Shown in pieces: positions 15,877 to 27,810 of a DNA stretch of 64,000 nucleotides (the first letter of the stretch is position 1; each line of letters starts with the position of its first letter). The notes under the pieces are model-generated. The model saw only the letters and a program-made list of their open reading frames with translations, was not told the DNA's origin and made no database searches. The position numbers and the translations under genes are program-made. This DNA comes from Candidatus Eiseniibacteriota bacterium (lineage in GTDB: Bacteria > Orphanbacterota > Orphanbacteria > Orphanbacterales > Orphanbacteraceae). Location: assembly GCA_029262235.1 (NCBI GenBank), contig JAJCZU010000004.1:1055231-1119230 (forward strand), written 5' to 3'.

Positions 15877-16533
15877 CTACCTTGCTTTCCCCACGCCCAC
15901 CCGCCCGCACTCCGGTTCTAAAGGGCATCGTGAGCACCACGGCGACACAGGTTTGCACACGTTCTGGCCGAACGTCACAAGCGCCTGATTAATCTTCTTC
16001 CAGTGATGGCGCGGCAGCTTTTCGCGCAGGGCGAACTCCGTTTCGTCGGGCGTTTTGGTCGCCACATAGCCCCAGCGATTCGTGATTCTGTGCACGTGAA
16101 TGTCGACGCAGATTCCATAGAGCCCGTGCCCGGTGGTCATAACGAGGTTCGCGGTTTTGCGACCGACGCCCTTGAATGCGACGAGCTTCTCGATCGTGCG
16201 CGGGACTTCACTATTGTGGTCACGAACGAGAATCTTTGCGATTTCACGGATCTGTTTCGTCTTGTTCTTGTAGAACCCCACAGGGTAGATCAGCTTTTCG
16301 ATCCGCGCCTCGGTCAGTCGGGCGAGGTTCGCGGGCGTGTCGGCGACCGCAAACAGGCGCCGCGAGGCGGCTTCGGTCGTTTCGTCCTTCGTTCGGAGGG
16401 ACAGAATGCAGCTGATCAGCACGAGAAACGGGTCGGGAGTCTCCTCGTTCAGGAGTTCGACGACGGGCGTGCCCCATTTCCTGTTCTCGCGCTTCACGGC
16501 GCGCAGAACTTCGTTGATCCGGTCGTCTCGCAC
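15877..16533 (-). CDS. nth: Endonuclease III (DNA glycosylase/AP lyase)
   Basis: A 218-residue base-excision repair enzyme that removes oxidised pyrimidines and nicks the abasic site. It has the helix-hairpin-helix LVAFKGVGRKTANLV with the catalytic Lys, the catalytic Asp in VDIHVHRI (usual form VDTHV), and a complete 4Fe-4S loop C-x6-C-x2-C-x5-C at CKPVSPWCSRCPLEPEC. Length is normal. The start is a GTG at 16533 preceded on the minus strand by CCGGAGGAAC. It converges on the HNH gene and is divergent from moxR. Confidence 0.95.
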   Translation of the reverse strand: MRDDRINEVLRAVKRENRKWGTPVVELLNEETPDPFLVLISCILSLRTKDETTEAASRRLFAVADTPANLARLTEARIEKLIYPVGFYKNKTKQIREIAKILVRDHNSEVPRTIEKLVAFKGVGRKTANLVMTTGHGLYGICVDIHVHRITNRWGYVATKTPDETEFALREKLPRHHWKKINQALVTFGQNVCKPVSPWCSRCPLEPECGRVGVGKAR

Positions 16534-16548
16534 CGTTCCTCCGGTCTA

Positions 16549-16578
16549 TTGACGGTTGTAACGGGGCGTTGCTACCCT
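16549..16578 (+). promoter_or_regulatory. Possible promoter of the moxR-DUF58 operon
   Basis: TTGACG (16549-16554), 18-nt spacer, TACCCT (16573-16578), 49 nt before the GTG start of the MoxR gene. The same -10 hexamer appears before the ETF-QO gene. Confidence 0.4.
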
Positions 16579-16627
16579 CAGCCCAACACAAACCCCGCTT
16601 TCGAAGCATAGCAGGAGACCGATACAC

Positions 16628-17620
16628 GTGGATGACATTCAAGCCGTAAAGAAGCTGCAGGAGGCGCGGGAACGGATCATTGCCGAAGTCCGCAAGGTCA
16701 TCGTGGGTCAGACGGAGATCATCGACGGCCTGCTGACGGCGCTGCTCGCGAACGGGCACTGCCTGCTCGTCGGGGTGCCCGGCCTCGCGAAGACGCTTCT
16801 GATCAGCACGATCGCGGATGTGCTCGACCTCAAATTCGGCCGCATCCAGTTTACGCCGGACCTCATGCCGAGCGATATCACGGGCACCGACATCCTCGAA
16901 GAGGAAGAGGGGTCGCACAAGCGCGTCTTCAACTTCATCAAGGGTCCGATTTTCGCGAACGTGGTGCTTGCTGACGAAATCAACCGCACGCCGCCGAAAA
17001 CGCAGGCCGCCCTTCTCCAGGCGATGCAGGAACATCAGGTGACGGCCGGCCGGAGCACGTACGATCTCGAGCCGCCGTTCTTCGTGCTTGCCACGCAGAA
17101 CCCGATCGAGCAGGAGGGGACGTACCCTCTGCCCGAAGCGCAGCTCGACCGTTTCATGTTCAATCTCTGGGTCGACTATCCCAAGCGCGAAGAAGAAGAA
17201 AAGATCGCCGAGATCACCACGAGCGCGTTTCAGGCGAAGCTCGAGAAAGTGCTCGGCGCCGAGGAGATCATTCAGCTCCAGGCTCTGGTCCGCCGCGTCC
17301 CGACACCGGAACATGTCGTGCAGTACGCCGTGCGGCTCTGTCGCGCCACGCGGCCGAAGAGCGACGACGCGCCCGACTTCGTGAATCAGTTCGTGAGCTG
17401 GGGAGCGGGACCGCGCGCTTCGCAGTATCTGCTGCTCGGCGCCAAGACGCGGGCCGTCATGGACGGACGTTTTGCGCCGGCGCCCGAAGACGTGATGGCC
17501 GTCGCGCCGGCCGTGCTCCGTCACCGCATCGTGACGAACTTCAACGCCGAGGCCGAAGGGATCGACACGATGGAACTCGTCAAGCGGCTTCTCGAAACGG
17601 TACCCCGGGACTCGAAGTGA
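16628..17620 (+). CDS. MoxR family AAA+ ATPase
   Basis: A 330-residue ATPase of the MoxR class, which usually acts as a chaperone for VWA-domain proteins encoded beside it. Walker A is GVPGLAKTLL (the A-K-T form is typical of MoxR), Walker B is VVLADEINRTPPKTQAALLQAMQE-like (only its core is given here: LADEINR), and the sensor-1 region is FFVLATQNPIEQEGTYPLPE, a hallmark of the family. The GTG start has AGGAGA upstream. It overlaps the DUF58 gene by 4 nt, so the two are translated together. The substrate is presumably the DUF58 or BatA-like VWA protein. Confidence 0.93.
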   Translation: MDDIQAVKKLQEARERIIAEVRKVIVGQTEIIDGLLTALLANGHCLLVGVPGLAKTLLISTIADVLDLKFGRIQFTPDLMPSDITGTDILEEEEGSHKRVFNFIKGPIFANVVLADEINRTPPKTQAALLQAMQEHQVTAGRSTYDLEPPFFVLATQNPIEQEGTYPLPEAQLDRFMFNLWVDYPKREEEEKIAEITTSAFQAKLEKVLGAEEIIQLQALVRRVPTPEHVVQYAVRLCRATRPKSDDAPDFVNQFVSWGAGPRASQYLLLGAKTRAVMDGRFAPAPEDVMAVAPAVLRHRIVTNFNAEAEGIDTMELVKRLLETVPRDSK

Positions 17621-18516
17621 GTCGCGCTTCCGACCGCAAGTATCTCGACCCCGAAGTCGTATCACGGCTTTCGCGCATGGACATCAAGGCGCGCCTCGTG
17701 GTCGAGGGGTTCATCAGCGGGCTTCACAAGTCGCCTTATCGCGGCTTCAGCGTGGAGTTCGCGGAGCATCGGCAGTACATGCCCGGCGACCCCCTGCGTC
17801 ATGTCGACTGGAAGGTCTACGCGAAGTCCGACAAGTTTTATATTAAGGAATACGAAGAAGAGACGAACCTGCGGAGCTACATTCTGCTCGATCAGTCCGC
17901 GTCGATGAATTACGGGTCGGGCGACATGACGAAGTTCGATTACGGCGCGCACCTTGCGGCCGCGCTCTCGTTCCTGATGCTGCGGCAGCGGGATTCCGTG
18001 GGGCTCGTGCTGTTTGACAACCAGGTGAAAAAGTACATCGCGCCGCGCTCGACGCCGACTCATCTGCACAATCTGCTTCTCGAACTCGAGAAGGCGGCGC
18101 CGACCGAAGCCACCGATGTCGGCAATTCACTGCACGCCCTGGCCGACCGCATCAACCGGCGCGGGCTCGTCATTCTCGTTTCGGATCTCATGGACGATCC
18201 CGAGAAAGTGCTGATGGCGCTCCGCTTTTTTCGACACAAGAAGCACGAGGTCGTCGTCTTTCATACGCTCGATCCGAAGGAAGTGCGGTTCGATTTCGAT
18301 CGTGAGGCGCGGTTCGAGGACATGGAGATCGACGACCATGTCGTGGCGCAGCCGTGGCGGATCCAGGGTGATTACGTGCGCGAGGTCGAAAAGTGGCGCT
18401 CGTACTACCAGCGGGTCTGCAGAGAGCACCGGATCGACTACAATTTCGTACGCACGGACGAACCGTTCGACAGGGCCCTCTTCTCGTATCTGAGCAAGCG
18501 GGCGCGACTCGGGTAA
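17617..18516 (+). CDS. DUF58 VWA-domain protein
   Basis: A 299-residue protein. The DUF58 core (YRGFSVEFAEHRQYMPGDPLRHVDWKV is its most conserved stretch; key part EFAEHRQYMPGD) leads into a von Willebrand A-like region with a metal-site motif LLDQSASMNYG (D-x-S-x-S). No transmembrane segment is evident, unlike many DUF58 proteins that have two, so this is a short soluble form. It starts with a GTG overlapping the moxR stop. By analogy with other MoxR-DUF58 pairs it should be the client or partner of that ATPase; the pathway is unknown. Confidence 0.9.
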   Translation: MSRASDRKYLDPEVVSRLSRMDIKARLVVEGFISGLHKSPYRGFSVEFAEHRQYMPGDPLRHVDWKVYAKSDKFYIKEYEEETNLRSYILLDQSASMNYGSGDMTKFDYGAHLAAALSFLMLRQRDSVGLVLFDNQVKKYIAPRSTPTHLHNLLLELEKAAPTEATDVGNSLHALADRINRRGLVILVSDLMDDPEKVLMALRFFRHKKHEVVVFHTLDPKEVRFDFDREARFEDMEIDDHVVAQPWRIQGDYVREVEKWRSYYQRVCREHRIDYNFVRTDEPFDRALFSYLSKRARLG

Positions 18517-18524
18517 GCGCTTTC

Positions 18525-18554
18525 TTGACGCTTCATTTCGCCCCGTGATAGCTT
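18525..18554 (+). promoter_or_regulatory. Promoter of the XRE-cupin regulator gene
   Basis: TTGACG (18525-18530), 18-nt spacer, TAGCTT (18549-18554), 40 nt before the start codon. It lies just after the DUF58 stop, so the regulator has its own transcription start inside the MoxR-BatA locus. Confidence 0.45.
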
Positions 18555-18594
18555 TAGATATCAGAACGATCCTACTCTTGAGAGGGGTGGCCGT

Positions 18595-19152
18595 ATGCCA
18601 AGCCGTGAAGAACTCGGGCGCCGATTGAAGACCGCCCGCACGGAAAAAGGTTTGACCTTGAAAGAGGTCGAGATCCTTTCGGGCGTGTCGATGACACATA
18701 CCTCTCAGATCGAGCGCGGGATGACGTCCCCGACGGTGGGTGCTCTCGAGAAACTCGCCCGGGCGCTCGAGAAGAGCACGAGTCATTTCATCGAAGACAG
18801 CAGCATCGATGAAGTCTGTCACATGCCGAAAGGCGACCGCAACACCCTCACCAACGAAGAGTCGGGACTCGTTTTCTCGGCGCTTTCCGCGGGCATTGCG
18901 CGCGGCATGCTTCACTTCTATCATGTGACGGCGACGCCCGTGATGAAGGAGCCCGAGTTCCGGACGCATTCCGGCGAAGAAGGGGTCACCGTCATCAAGG
19001 GAACGCTTGACGTGGTCGTGGGTGATAAGCGCTACAAGCTGAAGGTCGGCGACAGCGTCCATTTTCTTTCGGCCGAGCCGCACGCGATCTTTTCGACGAC
19101 CAGAATCGGCGCTGAGGCGATCTGGGTCGGGACCGCGGCCCCCGTTCTGTAA
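18595..19152 (+). CDS. XRE-family regulator with C-terminal cupin domain
   Basis: A 185-residue DNA-binding protein. Residues 5-60 are an XRE helix-turn-helix (LGRRLKTARTEKGLTLKEVE, then SMTHTSQIERGMTSPTVGAL). Residues 105-185 form a single cupin fold (FRTHSGEEGVTVIKGTLDVV, KVGDSVHFLSAEPHAIFS) likely to bind a small ligand. The family includes regulators of amino-acid, polyamine and antioxidant genes. GAGAGGGG precedes the ATG. It is inserted between the moxR-DUF58 genes and the BatA-like gene and may regulate itself or the downstream genes. The ligand is unknown. Confidence 0.88.
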   Translation: MPSREELGRRLKTARTEKGLTLKEVEILSGVSMTHTSQIERGMTSPTVGALEKLARALEKSTSHFIEDSSIDEVCHMPKGDRNTLTNEESGLVFSALSAGIARGMLHFYHVTATPVMKEPEFRTHSGEEGVTVIKGTLDVVVGDKRYKLKVGDSVHFLSAEPHAIFSTTRIGAEAIWVGTAAPVL

Positions 19153-19182
19153 ACACCCCTGGAGAAACAGGCTCTTCCCGTT

Positions 19183-21276
19183 ATGTCTTTTTTGCAGAGT
19201 CTCTTTCTGCTCGGCCTGTCCGCCGCGGCCATTCCACTCCTGATCCACCTGCTGAACCGGCCGCGCGCCCGCGTGGTGCCGTTCAGCTCCCTTGCGTTCA
19301 TCAAACGCCTTCAGATCCGCCAGTCCCGCCGCCTGCGTGTGCGGGAAATCCTGCTGCTACTGCTTCGTATTCTGATGCTGGCGCTGCTGGCGATCGCGTT
19401 TGCGCGTCCGGCGCTCCAGGGGCCTCTCGCACGGGGGCTCGGCGGCACGGTACGCAGCTCCGCCTGCGTCGTGCTCGACGCGAGCTACAGCATGTCGTTC
19501 GACGAGAACGGCGAGCCGCTTCTCGCGAAGGCGAAAGAGCGGGGGCGCGAGGTCGCGGAACTGCTCGACGAGGGCGATGAAGCCTTTCTCGTGTTCGGGG
19601 GCGACACGCCGGAATCCCGCTTCGAAACAGCCACTCACAATCTGCGCCTGCTCGAAACCGAAATCCAGAAGGCCCCGCAGAGCTGGCAGGGCGGCGACAT
19701 GACGCGCTCGTTCCGCGAGGCGTATCGGACACTGGCCGGCTCGCGGAACGCGAATCGTGAAATCTACTGGATCTCGGACATGCAGCGCGTTTCCTCCGCA
19801 ATCGAAGAGGGGGAATGGGAAGCGTTCATGGACCCGGATGTCCGCGTTTTCCTCGTGCCCGTCGGCGAGACTGCCCGCCCGAACCTGGCGGTCACGAAAG
19901 CCGAGCTCTATGAATCGCGCAGGCTCGACGGCAACGTGAAAATTCAGGTCGAAGTGGCGAACTACTCGGGCGAGAAGCGCGACGTGCTGGCTTCGCTCTG
20001 GGCCGGCGGAGAGCGTCTCGCGAACTCATCCCTGGCGATCGATGCCGGTTCGGCGCAGACGACGATCTTTTCGATGCAGGCGCCGAAGGGAAGCTTCGTG
20101 CTCGGCGAGGTGCGCATCGAAGCGGACGACCTGCCGGGGGACGACACGTTCTACTTCACCCTCGCGGAACAGCAGCGCCTCCCCGTTCTCGTGGTGACCG
20201 ACGGCATCGAGGAATCTTACGGCTATCTGCAGAAGGCGCTGCTCCCGGCCGGCGACGAAAGTCCCGTCCGTCTCGAGAGCGCCGCCCCGCGCGACCTCGC
20301 CGGACGCGATCTCAGCCGCTACGCATCGGTCATTCTGCTCGGAGTGCGCACGCTTTCAGAAAGCGCCGCCGCGCTGCTCGGGGAATACGTGTCGGCGGGC
20401 GGTGGCGTTCTGATCGTACCCGGCGACGCGACCGATTTCGGCGCGTACAATCAAATTGTTCTGCCCGCGCTCATGCCGGGTGTTTCCCTGTCGGAGTCGA
20501 TGGTCGAGCATCGGAAGAGTCCGGTCGGAATCGAATGGTTCGACCCGCTGCACAGCGTCTGGGCGCTCTTCCCGAAGGGGATCGACAGGGCGCTCCGCGA
20601 AGTGGGGCTCACGCGCTATCTCGACGTGACGCCGGGCGAAGAAAGCCGCCCGCTTGCCAAAACGGGAGACGGGCGTCCGTTCCTGCTCGAGTCGGAGAGG
20701 GGGGCGGGTCACGTTCTGCTGTTCGCGGGGGGCTTCGACCTCTCCTGGGGAGACTTCCCCACGCAGCCCGTTTTCCTGCCGCTGCTTCATGAGCTCGTTC
20801 GCTATCACGACCGCGGCGGGGCGCTTACGCGCACTTCGGTGCTCGTCAATCGCCCGTTCCGACGATCGCTCGACGGCGTTTCGCTCGGCGAGAGCTTCAC
20901 GATCGTCGATCCGTCCGGCCAGGAATTCACCGTGCAGCCGACGGCGGAAGGGGAGCGGATCGCGCTTTCGTTCGCCGGCACGCGGGAGCCCGGTTTCTAC
21001 GAACTGCGCGGCCCGGGGCGCAGCGAATGGTTCGCTGTCAATCTCGACACGCGCGAATCGGACCTCACGCCGATCGATCCGGACGAACTCGCGCGCTCGC
21101 TTCCCGTCGAAGGCGTGGTCGTCGTGACCCCGCGCGAGCGCATCGACCGCTCCGTGCTCGGTACGCGCTTCGGGCGCGAGCTCTGGTGGGAACTGATCGT
21201 TCTCGTTCTCGCACTCGCGCTCTTCGAACTGTTCCTCTCGCAAAGTTCCCGCCAAGCCGTTCCACAAGAGAGCTGA
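19183..21276 (+). CDS. BatA-like membrane protein with VWA-type domain
   Basis: A 697-residue protein. The first 75 residues are the BatA/aerotolerance N-terminal module: two membrane helices flanking LIHLLNRPRARVVPFSSLAF and RQSRRLRVREILLLLLRILM. A VWA-like domain follows, with metal-site motif LDASYSMSFDE at about residue 105. The rest is exported or cytoplasmic beta-rich sequence with a glutamine-amidotransferase-like segment (residues about 370-560: VILLGVRTLSESAAALLGEY, GGGVLIVPGD), and a final membrane helix (LWWELIVLVLALALFELFL). It belongs functionally with the MoxR-DUF58 pair upstream, though the XRE gene separates them. It ends 2 nt before the Mfd start. Confidence 0.85.
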   Translation: MSFLQSLFLLGLSAAAIPLLIHLLNRPRARVVPFSSLAFIKRLQIRQSRRLRVREILLLLLRILMLALLAIAFARPALQGPLARGLGGTVRSSACVVLDASYSMSFDENGEPLLAKAKERGREVAELLDEGDEAFLVFGGDTPESRFETATHNLRLLETEIQKAPQSWQGGDMTRSFREAYRTLAGSRNANREIYWISDMQRVSSAIEEGEWEAFMDPDVRVFLVPVGETARPNLAVTKAELYESRRLDGNVKIQVEVANYSGEKRDVLASLWAGGERLANSSLAIDAGSAQTTIFSMQAPKGSFVLGEVRIEADDLPGDDTFYFTLAEQQRLPVLVVTDGIEESYGYLQKALLPAGDESPVRLESAAPRDLAGRDLSRYASVILLGVRTLSESAAALLGEYVSAGGGVLIVPGDATDFGAYNQIVLPALMPGVSLSESMVEHRKSPVGIEWFDPLHSVWALFPKGIDRALREVGLTRYLDVTPGEESRPLAKTGDGRPFLLESERGAGHVLLFAGGFDLSWGDFPTQPVFLPLLHELVRYHDRGGALTRTSVLVNRPFRRSLDGVSLGESFTIVDPSGQEFTVQPTAEGERIALSFAGTREPGFYELRGPGRSEWFAVNLDTRESDLTPIDPDELARSLPVEGVVVVTPRERIDRSVLGTRFGRELWWELIVLVLALALFELFLSQSSRQAVPQES

Positions 21277-21278
21277 CA

Positions 21279-24662
<3,384 letters not shown>

Positions 24663-24678
24663 TTTAAAACGTTGATTT

Positions 24679-24700
24679 CGGCCTGATCGGGCCGTTCTTT
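24679..24700 (+). terminator. Weak terminator-like hairpin after mfd
   Basis: CGGCC (24679-24683) and GGCCG (24690-24694) with a 6-nt loop, followed by TTCTTT. Short stem and imperfect T-tract; it may only attenuate transcription into the following chaperone genes. Confidence 0.35.
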
Positions 24701-24731
24701 CATAAGCAATTGAATAAGGAGTTCTCAAGAG

Positions 24732-26426
24732 ATGCGATCGAAACGCTGGCCCCTGGCCGCAATTCTACTTCTCGCGCTGCTGGCGGCCCTGGGCTGCGGC
24801 AAGAGCAATGACCACGTGGTGGCCAAGGTCGGAAGCGACGAGATCACGCTCGGTGATTTCAACATCGCCTACACGGGGATTACGATCTTCAGCCGCCCGC
24901 CCCTTCTCACGTACGAGGATAAGGAGCGGTTTCTTCAGACGCTGATCAACAAGAATATCATGGTGAACGAGGCGATCGCCCGTGGATACGACAAGGATCC
25001 GGATCTCATCGCCAAACGCGCCGCCTGGGAACACGAACGGATGTTGCGCGCGCTCTTCAAGGAAGTCGCCGACAAGGATCTCGAAGTGACGCTGCCGGAA
25101 GTCGAGGCACACTTCAAGAAGTCGCGCGCGAAGATCCGGGCCAGGCACATCATGGTCGCCACGCCCGAAGAGGCGCTCGAGATCCGCGCGGCAGTCACTG
25201 ATGGCGCGGATTTCGGGGAGATCGCCCGCACGCGTTCCCTCGACGAGGCGACCGCGCGTCTCGGCGGCGACCTCGGCTTCGTGCTCGAGTCGAACGTGGA
25301 AGGGGCCATCAAGCAGGCCGCGGTTGGCCTCGAAGTGAACGAGCTGTCGCCGATCATTCAGAGCAACAGGGGCTACCATATCGTCCAGTGCGTGTTCCGT
25401 CAGGAGCCGAGCATGGACGATTTCGAAGAGCAGCGCCCGGTATGCGCCGCGGAGCTTCGGAACCAGCGCCGCAATCAGAGATGGCAGGCGCACAATCTGG
25501 AGCAGATCGAAATCCGCAAGATCGTGCATGACGACGATGTGATCCAGAAGCTGAACGCGATGCTTCCCGAGCGGGGCTTTCCCGATCGCTCGTGGGAAGG
25601 CAAGGTGACCGACGATTTCCGCGAAGCCGTCGTGACTTCGTACGACGAGGGGCAGTGGACCGTGGGCGATGTCATGGCCTTCTACTCGCCCGAGAAGGGC
25701 GTGGGACAGGTTTTCAAATCGAACAACGGGGACCTGATCCGCCGCACCACCGAGATGGAAATCCTGACTGCGAACAACATCAGGATCGCGCGCGAAATGG
25801 GACTCGACACGCAGGACCAGGTTGCGCGGGAGGTGCAGAAGAAATTCGAGCAGGAACTTCTGACGCGCCTGCATGAAGACCTCACGAAGGACCTCGTGAT
25901 CAAGGAAGCCGACGCCCGCAAGGTTTTCGAGGAGCAGAGCGACGAACTCACGATGGACGAGTCGGTGGAATTCATTTACGTAAATGTCGCCGACCCCGTT
26001 CTCGCGAACCGTATTCATTCCGAAGCGAAATCGGGCGTCGATCTCGCGTCTCTGGCGCGCAAGTACAATACCGGTCCGCTCAAGGAGAAGGGTGGTCTGA
26101 TCGGTCCCGTGACGCGAACGGGAATCAACGCCCCCGAGCTGGAGGCGTATCTTTTCGATCAAGGCAAGGCGGGCAATATCTCGCCCGTGATTGCGAGCCA
26201 GGCCACAGGCTACTTCGTCGTCAAACTTCTCGAAAAGATTCCGCCGCACCCGATGTCATTCGAAGAGGCGCGCCCGACCATCGAAGCTCAGCTCATGACC
26301 GTGGCGCGCGAACAGGCGATCGATGAATTCCTCGAGGAGAAGCGCGCATCAATCGGTGTGCAGATTTTCCCGGAAGTTCTGAATCTGCTGTCCGAGGGCG
26401 AGGACGAGGAAGTGGGAGTTTCCTGA
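24732..26426 (+). CDS. Parvulin-type (PpiC/SurA-like) peptidyl-prolyl isomerase lipoprotein
   Basis: A 564-residue lipoprotein with lipobox LAALGC (Cys22) followed by a SurA-type N-terminal segment (VVAKVGSDEITLGDFNIAY). A parvulin domain sits at about 130-225 (KIRARHIMVATPEEALEIRA, LGGDLGFVLESNVEGAIKQA, GYHIVQC). A second, poorer parvulin-like region lies near 405-505 (LASLARKYNTGPLKEKGGLI, GYFVVKLLEK) and probably lacks activity. The family helps fold outer-membrane proteins and lipoproteins in the periplasm, as PrsA and SurA do. AAGGAG precedes the ATG. Its stop overlaps the start of the next chaperone gene by one base (TGATG), so both are made together. Confidence 0.88.
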   Translation: MRSKRWPLAAILLLALLAALGCGKSNDHVVAKVGSDEITLGDFNIAYTGITIFSRPPLLTYEDKERFLQTLINKNIMVNEAIARGYDKDPDLIAKRAAWEHERMLRALFKEVADKDLEVTLPEVEAHFKKSRAKIRARHIMVATPEEALEIRAAVTDGADFGEIARTRSLDEATARLGGDLGFVLESNVEGAIKQAAVGLEVNELSPIIQSNRGYHIVQCVFRQEPSMDDFEEQRPVCAAELRNQRRNQRWQAHNLEQIEIRKIVHDDDVIQKLNAMLPERGFPDRSWEGKVTDDFREAVVTSYDEGQWTVGDVMAFYSPEKGVGQVFKSNNGDLIRRTTEMEILTANNIRIAREMGLDTQDQVAREVQKKFEQELLTRLHEDLTKDLVIKEADARKVFEEQSDELTMDESVEFIYVNVADPVLANRIHSEAKSGVDLASLARKYNTGPLKEKGGLIGPVTRTGINAPELEAYLFDQGKAGNISPVIASQATGYFVVKLLEKIPPHPMSFEEARPTIEAQLMTVAREQAIDEFLEEKRASIGVQIFPEVLNLLSEGEDEEVGVS

Positions 26427-27700
26427 TGCGCACTCCTGCAGCGTTCGCCGCCGCGCTTCTGATCGTCGCGACCACGCTCCACGCGCAGGAGCCCGTCGAC
26501 CGGATCGTGGCGATCGTCGACGAGGATCCGATTCTGGCGAGCGAACTCGCGGCCGAAATCGAAGTGCTCCGGTTCGACAAGAACCTGCAGTCGACGAGCA
26601 CCGACATGCTGCAGCAGATCGGGCTCGAACGCATGATCGCGGACCGTCTTCTGCTGGCGAAAGCGGAGTCCGAAGGGCTCGCGCCGGCCGAGGAAGACAT
26701 TGAAGCGGCTCTCGAGTCGTCTCTCGAAGGCATGCGGTCCCAGTTTTCGACGGAGGAGGCTTTTCTTGCCGCCCTCGAATCCGAAGAGCTGACCCTCGAG
26801 ACATTACGCAAGCGTTACAGGAAGGAGGTTCGCAAGAGCCTCACGATCCGGATGCTTGTCGAGCGCGATATCCGTCCCGCCGTTGAGCTCACCGAGGGGG
26901 AAGTGCGCGCGTTTTACGAGAAAAATCGCGAGAACCTGCCCGTTCTCCCCGAGCGTTTTTCGCTGGCGCAGATCTTCCTGGAACCGGAAGCGTCGGCGTC
27001 CGCCGAGTCGCTCGGAGTCGCGGCTCTGAATGAACTGAAAGCGCGCGTCGAAACGGGGGAAGATTTCGAAACCCTCGCCCGCGATTATTCCGAAGGCCCT
27101 TCCGCCGAACAGGGCGGCGATCTCGGGTTCTTCGGCCGCGGGGACATGGATCCCGATTTCGAGGCGGCGGCATACGGCATCGAAGAGCCGGGCGGCGTCA
27201 GCGACGTCGTCAAGTCGGCCTTCGGGCTTCACATTATTCAACTTCTCGATCGTGACGGAGAGCGGATCCGGGTGCGCCACATTCTGAAGCGCGCGGGCGC
27301 CGGGGAAGCGGAAATGGCCGGAGCGAAGGCAAAAGCAGAAGCGATTCGCGACAGTATCGCCGAGGGGGCCTCGTTCGAGGAAATGGTGGTACGGCACTCC
27401 TCAGACCGACGCTCCGCTCCTCGCAGGGGCGAAATCGGCACTTTCGCCGTGACCGACGTGACCCCCGAAGTCGCGGAGGCACTCGCCGGAATCGAACCCG
27501 GCGGGATCACCGACGTGGTCCCGGCCCCCGACGGATTTCATATTTTTCGCCTGATCGCCCGATACAAAGAGGGTAAGCCGACAATCGAGGAGGCGGAGGC
27601 GGAGATTCGACAGGCCGCGGCGCAGCAGAAGCAGCAGCAGGTGTACGAAAAGTACGTCGCGAAGCTCAAGAACGAGATCTTTGTCGATATTCGACTATAG
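26426..27700 (+). CDS. surA: SurA-like periplasmic chaperone/peptidyl-prolyl isomerase
   Basis: A 424-residue soluble periplasmic chaperone for outer-membrane protein assembly. A signal peptide (MRTPAAFAAALLIVATTLHA) is followed by the SurA N-terminal core (DRIVAIVDEDPILASELAAE) and two parvulin domains at about 170-275 (LAQIFLEPEAS, GGDLGFFGRGDMDP, FGLHIIQLLD) and 283-390 (RVRHILKRAG, APRRGEIGTF, GFHIFRLI). Size and layout match SurA (about 430 residues). It starts one base before the end of the preceding lipoprotein gene's stop codon. The name is a family-level call. Confidence 0.88.
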   Translation: MRTPAAFAAALLIVATTLHAQEPVDRIVAIVDEDPILASELAAEIEVLRFDKNLQSTSTDMLQQIGLERMIADRLLLAKAESEGLAPAEEDIEAALESSLEGMRSQFSTEEAFLAALESEELTLETLRKRYRKEVRKSLTIRMLVERDIRPAVELTEGEVRAFYEKNRENLPVLPERFSLAQIFLEPEASASAESLGVAALNELKARVETGEDFETLARDYSEGPSAEQGGDLGFFGRGDMDPDFEAAAYGIEEPGGVSDVVKSAFGLHIIQLLDRDGERIRVRHILKRAGAGEAEMAGAKAKAEAIRDSIAEGASFEEMVVRHSSDRRSAPRRGEIGTFAVTDVTPEVAEALAGIEPGGITDVVPAPDGFHIFRLIARYKEGKPTIEEAEAEIRQAAAQQKQQQVYEKYVAKLKNEIFVDIRL

Positions 27701-27720
27701 ACCCTCCACCGAAAATCCGT

Positions 27721-27780
27721 ACTGCCGGATGAAATCCGGGCTTGCCGGATGAAATCCGGGCTTGACGGAAGATTTCCGCC
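27721..27780. repeat. Three 20-bp-spaced inverted repeats upstream of ftsE
   Basis: Two near-identical 20-bp units (27721-27740, 27741-27760) and one diverged unit (27761-27780). Each holds an inverted repeat with a 3-bp centre: CCGGAT-GAA-ATCCGG twice and CGGAA-GAT-TTCCG once. Centres fall at 27732, 27752 and 27772, exactly 20 bp apart, so a bound dimer would sit on the same DNA face each time. The third unit overlaps the -35 of the ftsE promoter. Confidence 0.75.
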
Positions 27781-27790
27781 CCTCTATGTT
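27762..27790 (+). promoter_or_regulatory. Promoter of the ftsE-ftsX-envC operon
   Basis: TTGACG (27762-27767), 17-nt spacer, TATGTT (27785-27790), 20 nt before the GTG start of ftsE. The short leader leaves little room for a classical ribosome site beyond AAGGCGGAG. The overlap with the inverted repeats suggests repression. Confidence 0.55.
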
Positions 27791-27810
27791 CACCCAAAAG
27801 GCGGAGTTCC

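Noticed and set aside
15765-15992. Small protein gene starting at the HNH stop codon
   Set aside because: Its first third is the 15-nt repeat and the rest runs antisense into endonuclease III; no ribosome site or recognisable protein.
24765-26249. 494-codon minus-strand frame
   Set aside because: Opposite the parvulin lipoprotein gene, which has a lipobox and a conserved domain; no ribosome site or family signature on the minus strand.
27721-27780. CRISPR-like repeat
   Set aside because: Contiguous 20-bp units with no spacers and no cas genes; an operator array fits better.
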